Positions 53,635 through 63,208 of a stretch of 64,000 nucleotides of DNA are shown in pieces (position 1 is the stretch's first letter; every line of letters starts with the position of its first letter). The stretch comes from Neobacillus drentensis NBRC 102427. GTDB taxonomy: Bacteria > Bacillota > Bacilli > Bacillales > Cytobacillaceae. The stretch is taken from assembly GCF_001591445.1 (NCBI RefSeq), contig NZ_BCUX01000017.1:1-64000 (forward strand), in the 5' to 3' direction. The notes beneath the pieces are model-generated. The model ran no database searches. It was given only the letters and a program-made list of their open reading frames with translations, and was not told where the DNA came from. A program made the translations under genes and the position numbers.

Positions 53635-55091
53635 GATTGATTTCCACCCCTTGTTGGATCATCCGGACTGGTTAAGGTTGTCCTTGACTTATAAAATTGC
53701 CTTGGAGCCCGAAGGAATGACTTAATCATTCCTTTTAGATCGATTGGCGAAAGAGAACCTAGGTATGGAGACCCAAAGGAAGAAAGGGTTGAAAAGTAAA
53801 AAATAGTTAGTATAAAGCCAATAATGACTCCGAATAATCCAAATAAGGTAGCCATTAAGATAATCGTGAATCTTAAGATGGTACAAGCCGTACTTAAAGT
53901 TTGATTCACCAACGTAAAAGACGAGATGTAGGTAATGGCTGCTACGACCAGCATGGTCGGTGATGTTAACCCCGCCCGAATCGCAGCATCCCCTACGATT
54001 AAGCCACCTAAAACAGCGACGGTTTGCCCAATTGCTCTGGGCAAGCGTACCCCAGCTTCATTAAATAGTTCAAACAAAAAGAGAACAATAAACATTTCAA
54101 GTGGTGAAGATATGGGCAGCCCAAAACGCGAGATTGTAATAGTCGCAACGAGTAAATAGGGAACCTGTTCAATATTATAGGCAGAAAATGCTATCCATGC
54201 ACCAGGTAAAAAAGCAGATATGATCAAACCTATCACCCTAATAATTCTTTCTATTGATACATAAGCATAACTTATGTAATTGTCCTCAGGTGATTTAATC
54301 TGCAGTAATATATTGACCGGTGCATAAGAGACTGTAGGATTTCCATCAACTATGAGAGCAAACCGGCCTTGATTCAGCGCCTGAACAATAAAGTCAGGTC
54401 TGCCCGTATAGTCCGTACTCGGGAAGATGGAATACGGTCTATCACGAACATATGCTTCAAGTTCATGAATACTCGTCAAGATATCCAGTTCTACTTTATC
54501 TAACCTTTTATGGATTTCATCCAAAACTCGCTGATCAATTAAATCATCTATATACAGGAGTGCTACTTTTGTTCTACTTCTTTTACCAATCGTATATTTC
54601 TCTAAACATAAAGACGAGGTGTTAAGTCTTCGCCTTATTAAGGAGATATTTGTCTTTATATCCTCCACAAAACCATCCTTAGGACCCCTTATTGAGCTCT
54701 CAATCGCTGATTCTTCAGGTTGCCGCTTAGGTAAGGATCCTGCCTGAATAATTAAAAACGAATCACTGAATAAAAATAAGACATTTCCATCAAAAAGTAA
54801 ATTTGATAAATCGTCTAAGGATTTCGAACTTACATCTTCTGCTTGAAATAAGGATTTGAGTTTTTTTTTGACAGAATCTTCTTTATCATCACTGAGTTTA
54901 GGTAAAATATATTGATCTAAATAATGTAAATCAATCAGAGTTTCAAAATAGATCATTTCAAACGCGTCCATGATTGTATGATGCTCAATCAGTCGTAGGT
55001 CTTGACTTTTCTTAAATTGATTTTTTAGTTGTTCAGATTTCTCCTTTAGCTTTCCATCACGAAGTGGATTCAAAAGTATTTTTCTTACCAT
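53631..55091 (-). CDS. GerA family spore germination receptor subunit A
   Basis: The 486-residue protein has a large soluble N-terminal half and about five or six C-terminal helices. Conserved features are SRRGPKDGFVEDIKTN-like SIRGPKDGFVEDIKTNISLI, PYSIFPSTDYTGRPDFI and FEAGVRLPRAIGQTVAVLGG-like NEAGVRLPRAIGQTVAVLGG. It is the A subunit of a germinant receptor. Its ATG lies 35 bp inside the 3' end of the B-subunit gene, with an AGAGGGA site. Confidence 0.92.
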   Translation of the reverse strand: MVRKILLNPLRDGKLKEKSEQLKNQFKKSQDLRLIEHHTIMDAFEMIYFETLIDLHYLDQYILPKLSDDKEDSVKKKLKSLFQAEDVSSKSLDDLSNLLFDGNVLFLFSDSFLIIQAGSLPKRQPEESAIESSIRGPKDGFVEDIKTNISLIRRRLNTSSLCLEKYTIGKRSRTKVALLYIDDLIDQRVLDEIHKRLDKVELDILTSIHELEAYVRDRPYSIFPSTDYTGRPDFIVQALNQGRFALIVDGNPTVSYAPVNILLQIKSPEDNYISYAYVSIERIIRVIGLIISAFLPGAWIAFSAYNIEQVPYLLVATITISRFGLPISSPLEMFIVLFLFELFNEAGVRLPRAIGQTVAVLGGLIVGDAAIRAGLTSPTMLVVAAITYISSFTLVNQTLSTACTILRFTIILMATLFGLFGVIIGFILTIFYFSTLSSFGSPYLGSLSPIDLKGMIKSFLRAPRQFYKSRTTLTSPDDPTRGGNQS

Positions 55092-56184
55092 GTTGTTTAT
55101 CCCTCTTCTTTAATACTAGAATAATGGCGGCTGATAGCAAAATTTGAAAAAGGAAAAATGCCATACAAGCCGGCAGAAAGTATTGATAAATAGCCCTATA
55201 GAAAAAATAGGTTTCTACTTTTATTGTCATCAAACCGAACAAAAAGAGATACATGACTCCAACAATCTTAGGGTTCAGTCGGTAATGTTTCTTTTTTTGG
55301 GTAAAAAATGTGCCTAAAAGATACATGAATAATCCAATTCGAATCAATGCTCCACTAAGCCATTGATATAAAGCGAAAAAATCCAGATGTGATATGTATT
55401 CCCCAATGCTAAATACACGCCACTGCTCATAAGCAGGATATCGGAAGTATCCTGCTTCAGTTGGTCCAAACTCCATGATTGATGCAGAAAGAGGCCCTAA
55501 GATTAAGCCTGTTAGGACAGTCAATAAAATAAACAACTGTTTAAATTTAATAGGCTCCTGAGAAAATGGCTGCAACAAGATAACCATGTAAATCTCAAGA
55601 AGTCCTGATAGAACATACATTCCCCCTCTAATAAGAGGAGAATAGCCGTCTGCAAACACAGGAAATAACAAACTCGGATCCTTTAAGCTCGTGTTTGTTA
55701 TTGCAATTAAGATGCCAAATAACACAACAAGCGGTAGTAAAACCCCGCTGGATATAGCCATGCTTTTGACCCCGGCTAGTGTGATTAAAAAACAAACAAA
55801 AATCAAGATACAATTAATCAAAAATACAGAAGCATCCGCGAGAAAATAGGCTTTTAACCAGATCATTAAATCTCTAAAAGTTACATAGGAGCTCGTGAAT
55901 AAAAACAGCATGACTGGAATCGAAAATACAGTTGAAAAAGCCCTGCCAAGACGTTGTCTAATCATAGAAAAGAAACCCTCATTTGGACTGTTTTTTACAA
56001 TAAAATACACCAGCCATAGAAAGAAGAAAGAAATCGGATATACCACGATGACACTTAACCAGCTGTCTCTTCCGGCTGCCGTAAGCAAATTAGGGATAAG
56101 CATGACATGATTTAGTAACCCTGTTGAAAGGATAATCAACATAAATAATTGTCTTGGGAGCAGGATTTTAATTAAGTTTTGCAT
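55057..56184 (-). CDS. GerB family spore germination permease subunit
   Basis: The product (375 residues from the ATG at 56184) has about ten helices and the APC-like fold of GerB proteins: LLPRQLFMLIILSTGLLNHV, TAAGRDSWLSVIVVYPISFF and VSSYVTFRDLMIWLKAYFL-like SSYVTFRDLMIWLKAYFLAD. It is the B subunit that recognises nutrient germinants. It comes first in this operon, before A and C, which is not the usual A-B-C order. The sigma-G promoter was not found. Confidence 0.9.
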   Translation of the reverse strand: MQNLIKILLPRQLFMLIILSTGLLNHVMLIPNLLTAAGRDSWLSVIVVYPISFFFLWLVYFIVKNSPNEGFFSMIRQRLGRAFSTVFSIPVMLFLFTSSYVTFRDLMIWLKAYFLADASVFLINCILIFVCFLITLAGVKSMAISSGVLLPLVVLFGILIAITNTSLKDPSLLFPVFADGYSPLIRGGMYVLSGLLEIYMVILLQPFSQEPIKFKQLFILLTVLTGLILGPLSASIMEFGPTEAGYFRYPAYEQWRVFSIGEYISHLDFFALYQWLSGALIRIGLFMYLLGTFFTQKKKHYRLNPKIVGVMYLFLFGLMTIKVETYFFYRAIYQYFLPACMAFFLFQILLSAAIILVLKKRDKQHGKKNTFESTS

Positions 56185-56345
56185 TAAGATCACCGATTTT
56201 TCTCATTTTAGGTATTATTATCACCATTAATGAAAAATATATGTTTTCAAGTTTAATCGCCTCATGATATAAGGAATCACACAACGATTTGATTTTTGAT
56301 CCTGTCCAAGTTTACAAGTTCCCTTAAAATAAACTTATCGGAAAT

Positions 56346-56389
56346 AAAAAAGCTCAAGGCACCATTATGAATGGGACCTTGAGCTTTTT
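56346..56389 (-). terminator. Terminator of serA
   Basis: AAAAAGCTCAAGG and CCTTGAGCTTTTT form a long stem; on the minus strand it runs into TTTTTTA. It lies 74 bp after the serA stop. Confidence 0.88.
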
Positions 56390-56462
56390 CTATTCTTTTT
56401 AACATGAAGGTCATCTATGAGGACTTCTGTGCTTTCCTCTTTCTCATGTAATTAAAGTATGT

Positions 56463-57662
56463 TTATATAATACGTGCAGTTACGATTCCACCGATTTGAT
56501 CGATCTTTTCTTGCAAACCAGGAAGGATATCGCCATTTACTTTATTGTCAATGTCAATCATCGTATATGCATATTCGCCACGGCTTCTATTAATCATGTC
56601 TGCGATATTTAGATTATAGCTTGAAATAGCAAGTGTAAGCTGCCCAACCATGTTTGGAACATTTTTGTGAAATACCGCCACACGTTTCTTGCCTGTATAT
56701 GGAAGAGAAGCGTTTGGAAAATTGACTGAGTTTTTGATATTTCCTGTTTCCAAAAATTCCTTCACCTGGCGAGCGGCCATAATGGCACAGTTCTCTTCTG
56801 ATTCTTTAGTAGAGGCACCAAGATGCGGGATTGGAACAGAATTTTTCATTTTCAATACCTTTTCATTTGGGAAGTCTGTAATATACTTACCAACCTGCCC
56901 ACTTTCAAGAGCTTCAGCCATATCCGTTTCATTGACAAGCTCACCACGAGAGAAATTTAAAATATGAACGCCAGGCTTCATGATGCTGAAGGTTGCTTCA
57001 TTAAACATTCCTCTTGTATCAGCCGTTAACGGAACGTGAACAGTAATATAATCAGAATTAGCAAACAGCTGTTCAATTGTCATTGCTCGTTGAACATTGC
57101 GAGACAAGTTCCAAGCGGTATCAACAGAAATGAACGGGTCAAATCCAATCACATCCATATCTAAACCGAGTGCATCATTGGCTACAAGCGCACCGATTGC
57201 ACCCAATCCGATGACACCCAATGTTTTCCCTTTAATTTCTTTTCCAACGAATTGTTTCTTACCTGCTTCAACCAGCTTCGGAACTTGGTCACCTTCGCCT
57301 TCTAATGCTTTAGTCCATGTAATACCGGCAAAAAGGTTTCGGGATGAAGCCATCAAGCAAGTTAGAACCATTTCTTTTACAGCATTAGCGTTCGCCCCAG
57401 GGGTATTGAAAACCACAATTCCTTGCTCTGTGCATTTTTCAACAGGAATATTATTAACCCCCGCTCCTGCACGGGCTATGGCCTTTACGTTGTTACCCAA
57501 TTCGATGGAATGCATATTAAAACTGCGGACAACAATCGCATCTGGATTTTCACTTTCATTATCAATGATGAAGTGATCCTTATTGAATACCTTTAACCCG
57601 CTCTCGGCAATATTATTTAACGTTTTAATTGTCTTCATTTTGTCAATTGTTGTTGTGCTCAT
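56463..57662 (-). CDS. serA: Phosphoglycerate dehydrogenase, short ACT form
   Basis: The 399-residue protein has the D-2-hydroxyacid dehydrogenase fold: KTLGVIGLGAIGALVANDAL (NAD loop), VHVPLTADTRGMFN, PGVHILNFSRGELVNE, and a C-terminal ACT domain from about 325 (KKRVAVFHKNVPNMVGQLTL). This is the shorter form, about 390 residues, rather than the 525-residue SerA of B. subtilis. It makes 3-phosphohydroxypyruvate for serine synthesis. AGAGGAGAATACAAG precedes the ATG. A ZTP-type riboswitch lies upstream. Confidence 0.88.
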   Translation of the reverse strand: MSTTTIDKMKTIKTLNNIAESGLKVFNKDHFIIDNESENPDAIVVRSFNMHSIELGNNVKAIARAGAGVNNIPVEKCTEQGIVVFNTPGANANAVKEMVLTCLMASSRNLFAGITWTKALEGEGDQVPKLVEAGKKQFVGKEIKGKTLGVIGLGAIGALVANDALGLDMDVIGFDPFISVDTAWNLSRNVQRAMTIEQLFANSDYITVHVPLTADTRGMFNEATFSIMKPGVHILNFSRGELVNETDMAEALESGQVGKYITDFPNEKVLKMKNSVPIPHLGASTKESEENCAIMAARQVKEFLETGNIKNSVNFPNASLPYTGKKRVAVFHKNVPNMVGQLTLAISSYNLNIADMINRSRGEYAYTMIDIDNKVNGDILPGLQEKIDQIGGIVTARII

Positions 57663-57820
57663 CTTGTATTCTCCTCTATTCTTTTAGGATTGTTTGAAAT
57701 TTCAAAAATTTTAAACGGGGACATGATCAAATTTTCTCAATATCGGCATCTACTAATATATGAAATATAAAGTAGTCTCGGCTACAAGCCAATTAATCTA
57801 TCCCCTCCTAATATACAGAA

Positions 57821-57848
57821 AGAGGTAAGGAACAATTCCCTTACCTCT
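57821..57848 (-). terminator. Terminator element of the ZTP riboswitch
   Basis: AGAGGTAAGG and CCTTACCTCT form a perfect 10 bp stem with an 8 nt loop, directly after the aptamer's CTGGGC. On the minus strand it continues TTTCTG. The T-run is moderate. Confidence 0.75.
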
Positions 57849-57918
57849 GCCCAGGCGAACGGCTTCGACATTATGTGCTCCCTCACGGTACTCCGTGTTT
57901 CGCCAGTTACACATCGTC
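57849..57918 (-). promoter_or_regulatory. ZTP (pfl motif) riboswitch before serA
   Basis: On the minus strand the segment reads CGATGTGTAACTGGCGAAAC, CGGAGTACCGTGAGGGAGCA, then CATAATGTCGAAGCCGTTCG and CCTGGGC. This matches the ZTP riboswitch: an ACTGGCGAA...stem, a GGGAGC loop, and the 3' CCGTTCGCCTGGGC. ZTP accumulates when 10-formyl-THF is low, so serine supply for one-carbon units would be raised. Identification is from memory of the consensus. Confidence 0.85.
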
Positions 57919-58019
57919 TTTTCATTTATCTTACAATATCAAATTTTCTAAAAATATTCAAGCGCTAAGTGTCATAAAAAAAGCTTTTTTAAAATATAAT
58001 TTTCGGCATTTCTTTCTTC

Positions 58020-59045
58020 CTACTTAAACTTTTTAAAATCCTCAATAAATGCTAATACCTCTTCCTCTTTTGTTGCCCAAGAGGTTACCAGGCGAATAGC
58101 TGAGTGATCTGAATCCACCTTTTCCCAAAGATGAAACAAATACTTTTTCTCCAGCTCCGTAATCAGCGCATTCGGTAGAATCGGAAAGATTTGGTTCGAT
58201 GGAGAATGGGTTAGAAATGGAATATTTTCTTTGCCGATTTCATGTCTGAGTGTGGCTGCCATCTTATTGGCATGCGCGGCCAACTCAAAGAACAAATTGT
58301 CTCGGAACAGTTCAAGAAACTGAGTACCCAGCAGCCTGCCTTTTGCAAGCAGAGCACCCTTTTGCTTCATATGGTATCGAAAATCCTCTTTCAGAGAATC
58401 ATTGCAAATCACTAAGGCCTCACCAAGAAGCGCCCCATTTTTTGTTCCCCCAATATAGAATGCATCGACAAGTCCAGGGAGATCGCTTAACTGAAGGTCA
58501 TTCCCTTCCGAACAAAGGGCGGAACCTAGTCTTGCACCATCCATATACAAAAAGAGTTGGTTCTTTTTACAATAATCACTTAACTGGATGAGCTCGCTCC
58601 GGTTATAAATGGAACCTATTTCGGTGGAGTTAGATATGTACACCAGCTTCGGTTTGACCATATGCTCATCAGGATGACCTTCAAGGACCGCTTTCACGTC
58701 AGATGGCGTTAGCTTCCCGTTCTTAGCTTCAATCGATAGAACTTTATGTCCAGTGGCTTCGATTGCACCTGTTTCATGACCCAAAATATGACCGGTACTG
58801 GCAGCCATTGCTGCTTCATGAGGTCTTAAGAAAGCTGAAATGGCAATTAGATTGGTTTGTGTTCCGCCTGATAATAAATGAATATCTACATCTGGGCGTC
58901 CCAATTTTTCCTTTAGCAGGTCAACTGCTTTTCGTGAAAATTGGTCCTCCCCATATCCATCCGCCTGAATAAGGTTGGATTCCAATAATGCATTCAAAAT
59001 TCTAGGATGTGCGCCTTCGCTGTAATCGTTTTTAAAGCTGTACAT
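58020..59045 (-). CDS. Low-specificity L-threonine aldolase
   Basis: The 341-residue PLP enzyme has NDYSEGAHPRILNALLESN at the start, HLLSGGTQTNLIAISAFLRP, MDGARLGSALCSEGNDLQ and the PLP-lysine in YIGGTKNGALLGEALVIC. It splits threonine or allo-threonine to glycine and acetaldehyde. It is separated from serA by the ZTP riboswitch region and transcribed the same way. Glycine/serine/one-carbon metabolism is a common theme of the two. Confidence 0.9.
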   Translation of the reverse strand: MYSFKNDYSEGAHPRILNALLESNLIQADGYGEDQFSRKAVDLLKEKLGRPDVDIHLLSGGTQTNLIAISAFLRPHEAAMAASTGHILGHETGAIEATGHKVLSIEAKNGKLTPSDVKAVLEGHPDEHMVKPKLVYISNSTEIGSIYNRSELIQLSDYCKKNQLFLYMDGARLGSALCSEGNDLQLSDLPGLVDAFYIGGTKNGALLGEALVICNDSLKEDFRYHMKQKGALLAKGRLLGTQFLELFRDNLFFELAAHANKMAATLRHEIGKENIPFLTHSPSNQIFPILPNALITELEKKYLFHLWEKVDSDHSAIRLVTSWATKEEEVLAFIEDFKKFK

Positions 59046-59091
59046 CAGATTTCCCCCGTCTACTTTTTTAAATTGTAACTACATGTCCATC

Positions 59092-59913
59092 CTAACATAT
59101 TTTTTCAAAACGCAAATGAACAAACTTCATCAGCTTAAATAAATCAACAACCTTCATCATTAGCTGAGTTCCACTTTCCCACAACTTATTTGTGGGCATT
59201 CCTTTAAAATATGGTTCACTGGAAAGTACCTTGATTCTTGTCGACCAGCCTTCAAGAACTTTGGGATTGTTGACGTAGAAATACATTTTCGCGCCTTTGT
59301 TCCCCGTTTTTTCCACCGTACGATTGGAAGTCTTTAACATTAATTTGGATTCCGCATCGAAGAAAAGCTCTCCTCCTGGAAAGCGAAGCGCCATCTCCTG
59401 AAATACTTCTCTTAGCTGATTCTCCTGAAAATAGTAGAAAACACCGGCAGAAATAAAAAGAATGCCATCTCCCTCATTAAAGATCACGTCATCAAACCAA
59501 GAAACATCAAAGAATGATTTGGCAATACTGAAGTTCCTAGGTGAGTCCGGAATAAGGCTTTGCCGGAAAGCAATCGCATCAGGTAGATCCAGGTTGTACC
59601 AGTTTAGTGTGCCATTATCCACCCTTGAAAAACTCGTATCTAGTCCAGCACCGATGTTTACAATTGTGGCCCGAGGGTGTTTTTCTATAAACGCTCGTAT
59701 AGTATCATCGATCTTTCGTGCTCGAACGATATAGCTAATCCCGCCGTATTCACCAAATGTCTTAGCTATTTCCGTAAAATCAAAATCACAACCTTTAATG
59801 ATCTCGATCGCTTCATTGTCATTCAGTATTTCCGGATTCTTCTCACTTGCAGTTGCGCGTCCCCAAAGAGGAATTAACATGGTGCCTTGAACGGATTGTA
59901 AATTTAATGACAT
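59092..59913 (-). CDS. Class I SAM methyltransferase, LCM/PPM-type
   Basis: The 273-residue protein has the leucine carboxyl methyltransferase-like pattern LIPLWGRATASEKNPEILND, RATIVNIGAGLDTSFSRVDN (SAM loop), and YNLDLPDAIAFRQSLIPDSP. Bacterial members O-methylate polyketides or other small carboxylates. Its ATG lies 1 bp past the MarR gene's stop, so both are one operon; the MarR protein probably responds to the compound modified. Confidence 0.85.
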   Translation of the reverse strand: MSLNLQSVQGTMLIPLWGRATASEKNPEILNDNEAIEIIKGCDFDFTEIAKTFGEYGGISYIVRARKIDDTIRAFIEKHPRATIVNIGAGLDTSFSRVDNGTLNWYNLDLPDAIAFRQSLIPDSPRNFSIAKSFFDVSWFDDVIFNEGDGILFISAGVFYYFQENQLREVFQEMALRFPGGELFFDAESKLMLKTSNRTVEKTGNKGAKMYFYVNNPKVLEGWSTRIKVLSSEPYFKGMPTNKLWESGTQLMMKVVDLFKLMKFVHLRFEKIC

Positions 59914-59914
59914 C

Positions 59915-60346
59915 TTAGCTTTCCTCCATTTTTTTTAGTAGATAGTTCACTTTATGCAAAGCATAGCGAAGATCGAGTTGCTCTTCATGATTTAATTTTG
60001 TTAGGTCATTGATGAAATTCTGATAAATTTTCGTCCATTTTTCTTGTTGAGAAAATTTGCCTTGCTCTGTTAATTCAATTACAAACGACCTCTTATCTAC
60101 CCTATTTTGACTTTTAGTAATATAACCTTGATCCATTAATCGCTTAATCAAGTCGGTCATTTGCTGCTTGGGTACATTTAAGGCTTCGCTTATTTGCTTG
60201 ATTGTCAGAGGTTGCTGATTCATAAACAAAAATTCTAAGATTTGATTCTGCAGGTGCGTTAAGCAACTAGATTTTTGATTAAGCCGTTGAAAATTTTTAA
60301 ACAAATTAGGGATTAACTCGATATATTCCTTACTAATTTCAGACAT
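59915..60346 (-). CDS. MarR family regulator
   Basis: The 143-residue protein has the MarR core: LTIKQISEALNVPKQQMTDL (recognition helix), IKRLMDQGYITKSQNRVDKR (wing) and a dimerisation helix. It precedes the methyltransferase gene on the same transcript. Two exact 14 bp direct repeats lie in its upstream region, between it and the divergent ACP gene. Confidence 0.87.
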   Translation of the reverse strand: MSEISKEYIELIPNLFKNFQRLNQKSSCLTHLQNQILEFLFMNQQPLTIKQISEALNVPKQQMTDLIKRLMDQGYITKSQNRVDKRSFVIELTEQGKFSQQEKWTKIYQNFINDLTKLNHEEQLDLRYALHKVNYLLKKMEES

Positions 60347-60372
60347 AGTGTTTGCTCAACTCCTAATATAGT

Positions 60373-60439
60373 AATAAATTATATACCAAATTCCCTAAAA
60401 TTCAAGCTGATTATTGGATTTAGTAAATAAATTATATAC
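60373..60439. promoter_or_regulatory. Two 14 bp direct repeats, probable MarR sites
   Basis: AATAAATTATATAC occurs at 60373-60386 and again exactly at 60426-60439, 53 bp apart (five helical turns). They lie between the MarR start and the ACP promoter. Two identical sites of this kind are a natural MarR operator candidate. Confidence 0.6.
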
Positions 60440-60514
60440 TATATTTAAATTTACTTATTTTTATAAAAACAAAATCTCTGGGTATGTTCGCAGAGAATTG
60501 GCAATACTTTTATG

Positions 60515-60543
60515 TTTTACGTTCCAAAATAGGTTGTTATAAT
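60515..60543 (+). promoter_or_regulatory. Promoter of the ACP gene
   Basis: TTTTAC (60515-60520), 17 nt, TATAAT (60538-60543) is a standard sigma-A promoter with perfect -10, 32 bp before the ATG. Confidence 0.65.
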
Positions 60544-60574
60544 GGTGGGTATGAAATATTAGGAGGATGTTACA

Positions 60575-60805
60575 ATGACTACATTTGAAAAGTTAAAGCC
60601 TATTATTGCAGACCAACTAGGTGTCAAAATGGACCATATCAAACCTGAAGCATCATTCAAAGATGACTTTGAAGCTGATTCACTTGATATGGTGAACCTG
60701 ACGATGGAAATAGAAGATGAATTTGCGATCGAAATTAGTGAAAAAGTTGCAGAGACTCTTCAAACCGTCGCTGATGTTGTAAACTTTATTGAAAATTCTC
60801 GTTAA
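60575..60805 (+). CDS. Stand-alone acyl carrier protein
   Basis: The 76-residue acidic protein is an acyl carrier protein: the phosphopantetheine site is Ser36 in EADSLDMVNLTMEIEDEFAI. AGGAGGATGTTAC precedes the ATG. It is not within a fab operon; it is divergent from a MarR/methyltransferase pair and followed by a VOC remnant. It may be a paralogue of AcpP for a special pathway. Confidence 0.9.
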   Translation: MTTFEKLKPIIADQLGVKMDHIKPEASFKDDFEADSLDMVNLTMEIEDEFAIEISEKVAETLQTVADVVNFIENSR

Positions 60806-60836
60806 TTAATAAAGTGTATCTCCCCTTAAAATTAAA

Positions 60837-60947
60837 ATGAAGCAAAATGGCATTGCAGTAGATGAAATGTTGCGCTTACCATTCGGAAATATGTTCAACT
60901 TTAAAGACCAGGATGGTAATGATTATTTAATTAGAGAGGATAAATAA
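60837..60947 (+). pseudogene. VOC family protein, C-terminal scrap
   Basis: The frame opened by ATG reads KQNGIAVDEMLRLPFGNMFN then FKDQDGNDYLIREDK and a stop, the usual end of a VOC/glyoxalase-like protein. Only 36 codons remain and there is no ribosome site, so it is a remnant. Confidence 0.65.
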
Positions 60948-60980
60948 GGATACATATTCAGATTTCACGCATTAATGAAA

Positions 60981-61024
60981 GAAGAGTTATTTTGAATTAA
61001 TATCAAAATAACTCTTCTTTTTTT
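60981..61024. terminator. Bidirectional terminator between ACP and htpG
   Basis: GAAGAGTTATTTTGA (60981-60995) pairs perfectly with TCAAAATAACTCTTC (61003-61017), followed by seven T on the + strand. On the minus strand it follows the htpG stop with CTTTC. Confidence 0.85.
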
Positions 61025-61039
61025 ATCTCATCAAAAAAG

Positions 61040-62920
61040 TTACACCATTATTTTACAGATATCATTTGTAAATTCTACAGGATCCTGGATTGGTAATCCT
61101 TCAATTAATAGTGCTTGATTGTATAGTAACTTGGTGTATAGATCCAATTTACCTTTATCATTTTCAAAAGCCTCTTTTAGTGTTTGGAAAACCTCGTGAT
61201 TATTATTGATTTCTAAAACCTTATCCGCTTTTACATTTTGGTTATTCGGCATCATCGCAAGAATTTTTTCCATTTCAATCGATATTTCCCCTTCAGTTGC
61301 CAAGCAAACCGGGTGGGATTTTAATCGTTTTGAAATCCTAACATCCTTTACTTTATCCGCTAAAATATTTTTCATAAAGTCAAAAAGTTCTTTGTTTTCC
61401 TTCTCTGTTGTTTCGGATTCGTCTTTAGTGTCTTCTCCTTCGATTCCTAAATCGCCGCTTGAGATGGATTTGAATTCTTTTTCTTTGTAGTTCATTAACA
61501 TTTTGATCGCGAACTCATCGATATCCTCTGTGAAATAAAGAATTTCGTAGCCCTTTTCAGAGACGAATTCTGCCTGAGGCAATTTTTCAATACGATCAAT
61601 CGATTCACCTGAAGCGTAATAAATATATTTTTGGTCTTCAGGCATTCCAGACACATATTCATCTAGGGTAACCAGTTTCTTCTCTTTAGATGAATAGAAC
61701 ATGATTAAATCTTGTAATAATTCTTTATTTGCCCCGAAGTCATTATAAACTCCGTACTTTAACTGACGACCAAACGATTGATAAAATTCTTCATACTTTT
61801 CTCGTTCTTTCCTTTGAAGGCTCAGTAATTCGCTTTTGATATTCTTATTAATATTTTTCGCGATCAGCTTCAATTGGCGATCATGCTGAAGCATTTCTCT
61901 TGAAATGTTAAGCGATAAATCTTCAGAATCGACCATCCCTTTTACGAAACTGAAATGGTCCGGAAGCAGGTCAGCACATTTTTCCATAATCAGAACTCCA
62001 TTGGAATAGAGTTCTAAGCCCTTTTCAAATTCTTTCGAATAGAAATCAAACGGCGTTTTTTCAGGGATATATAGGATTGCATTATATCTAATCGACCCTT
62101 CAACGCTGATATGAATATGTTTAATTGGTTTGTCAAAACCGTATCGTTTTTCGCTATAGAAGTTCTCATAATCGGCATCGGTTAGTTCGCTCTTATTCTT
62201 TTTCCATATCGGAACCATGCTATTGATGATCTGTTCTTCTTGATAATCCTCGTATTCGGACTCACTGCCTTCTTTCAGCCTATTGCTAGTGACATCCATT
62301 TTGATAGGATAACGAATGAAATCCGAGTATTTCTTAATAATCGACTTCAAGCGATATTCTTGTAAATACTCATCATAATTTTCATCTTCGGTATTCTCTT
62401 TAATTTTTAAAATAACTTCAGTGCCAACTGAATCTTTTTCTACCGGCTCAATCGTATACCCATCAGCACCTGTCGATTCCCATTTATAGGCTTCATCACT
62501 GCCTAATGCTTTACTAATCACAGTTACCACGTCAGCTACCATGAATGCAGCATAAAAACCTACCCCGAACTGACCGATAATGTCATAGCCATCTTTAATC
62601 TCATTTTCCTTTTTAAATGCCAGGGACCCACTTTTGGCAATCGTCCCAAGGTTATTTTCCAATTCTTCTTTCGTCATTCCGATTCCAGTGTCCAGAATCT
62701 TCAATGATCTGTTTGCTTGGTCTGGGATCAATTTAATGAAATAGTTGTCTTTGTTGAAACTTAAAGCATCGTCCGTTAACGCTTTATAATAAATTTTATC
62801 AATGGCATCGCTGGCATTCGAAAGTAACTCTCTTAAAAATACCTCTTTGTGTGTATAAATGGAGTTAATCATCATTTCTAGCAATCGTTTAGATTCTGCT
62901 TTAAACTGTTTCTTCGACAT
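61040..62920 (-). CDS. htpG: Chaperone protein HtpG (Hsp90)
   Basis: The 626-residue chaperone has the GHKL ATPase domain: [40 protein letters not shown] and [20 protein letters not shown], then middle and C-terminal dimerisation domains. It helps fold and hold client proteins in stress. A perfect CIRCE element lies 71-97 bp upstream, so HrcA should control it. It is monocistronic. Confidence 0.96.
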   Translation of the reverse strand: MSKKQFKAESKRLLEMMINSIYTHKEVFLRELLSNASDAIDKIYYKALTDDALSFNKDNYFIKLIPDQANRSLKILDTGIGMTKEELENNLGTIAKSGSLAFKKENEIKDGYDIIGQFGVGFYAAFMVADVVTVISKALGSDEAYKWESTGADGYTIEPVEKDSVGTEVILKIKENTEDENYDEYLQEYRLKSIIKKYSDFIRYPIKMDVTSNRLKEGSESEYEDYQEEQIINSMVPIWKKNKSELTDADYENFYSEKRYGFDKPIKHIHISVEGSIRYNAILYIPEKTPFDFYSKEFEKGLELYSNGVLIMEKCADLLPDHFSFVKGMVDSEDLSLNISREMLQHDRQLKLIAKNINKNIKSELLSLQRKEREKYEEFYQSFGRQLKYGVYNDFGANKELLQDLIMFYSSKEKKLVTLDEYVSGMPEDQKYIYYASGESIDRIEKLPQAEFVSEKGYEILYFTEDIDEFAIKMLMNYKEKEFKSISSGDLGIEGEDTKDESETTEKENKELFDFMKNILADKVKDVRISKRLKSHPVCLATEGEISIEMEKILAMMPNNQNVKADKVLEINNNHEVFQTLKEAFENDKGKLDLYTKLLYNQALLIEGLPIQDPVEFTNDICKIMV

Positions 62921-62990
62921 GAAAAATCCCCTTTCTATCCTTAATATGTAAGAACTGATTTAGATTGTCTAAATCGTAAATCAGCAATTC

Positions 62991-63017
62991 TTAGCACTCT
63001 AACCACAAGAGTGCTAA
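62991..63017. promoter_or_regulatory. CIRCE operator (HrcA site) upstream of htpG
   Basis: TTAGCACTC, 9 nt, GAGTGCTAA is the perfect CIRCE inverted repeat. On the minus strand a TTGACA (63057-63052) and an AT-rich -10 region lie just upstream, so CIRCE covers the transcription start of htpG. Confidence 0.95.
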
Positions 63018-63208
63018 TCCATATATTTAAATATCATATTCTTAGTCATCCTGTCAATATGTAGACGGATTTCAGCCTCGAAAACAATCGTTGGAAAAAT
63101 AAAAACCTTACCTCTTCTCTAGTGTTAGATTAAATTTTTACACAACTGTCATATTCGTAACAATATTGACATATATTTTATCAATCGCATAGGAAGGAGG
63201 GTGAACCA

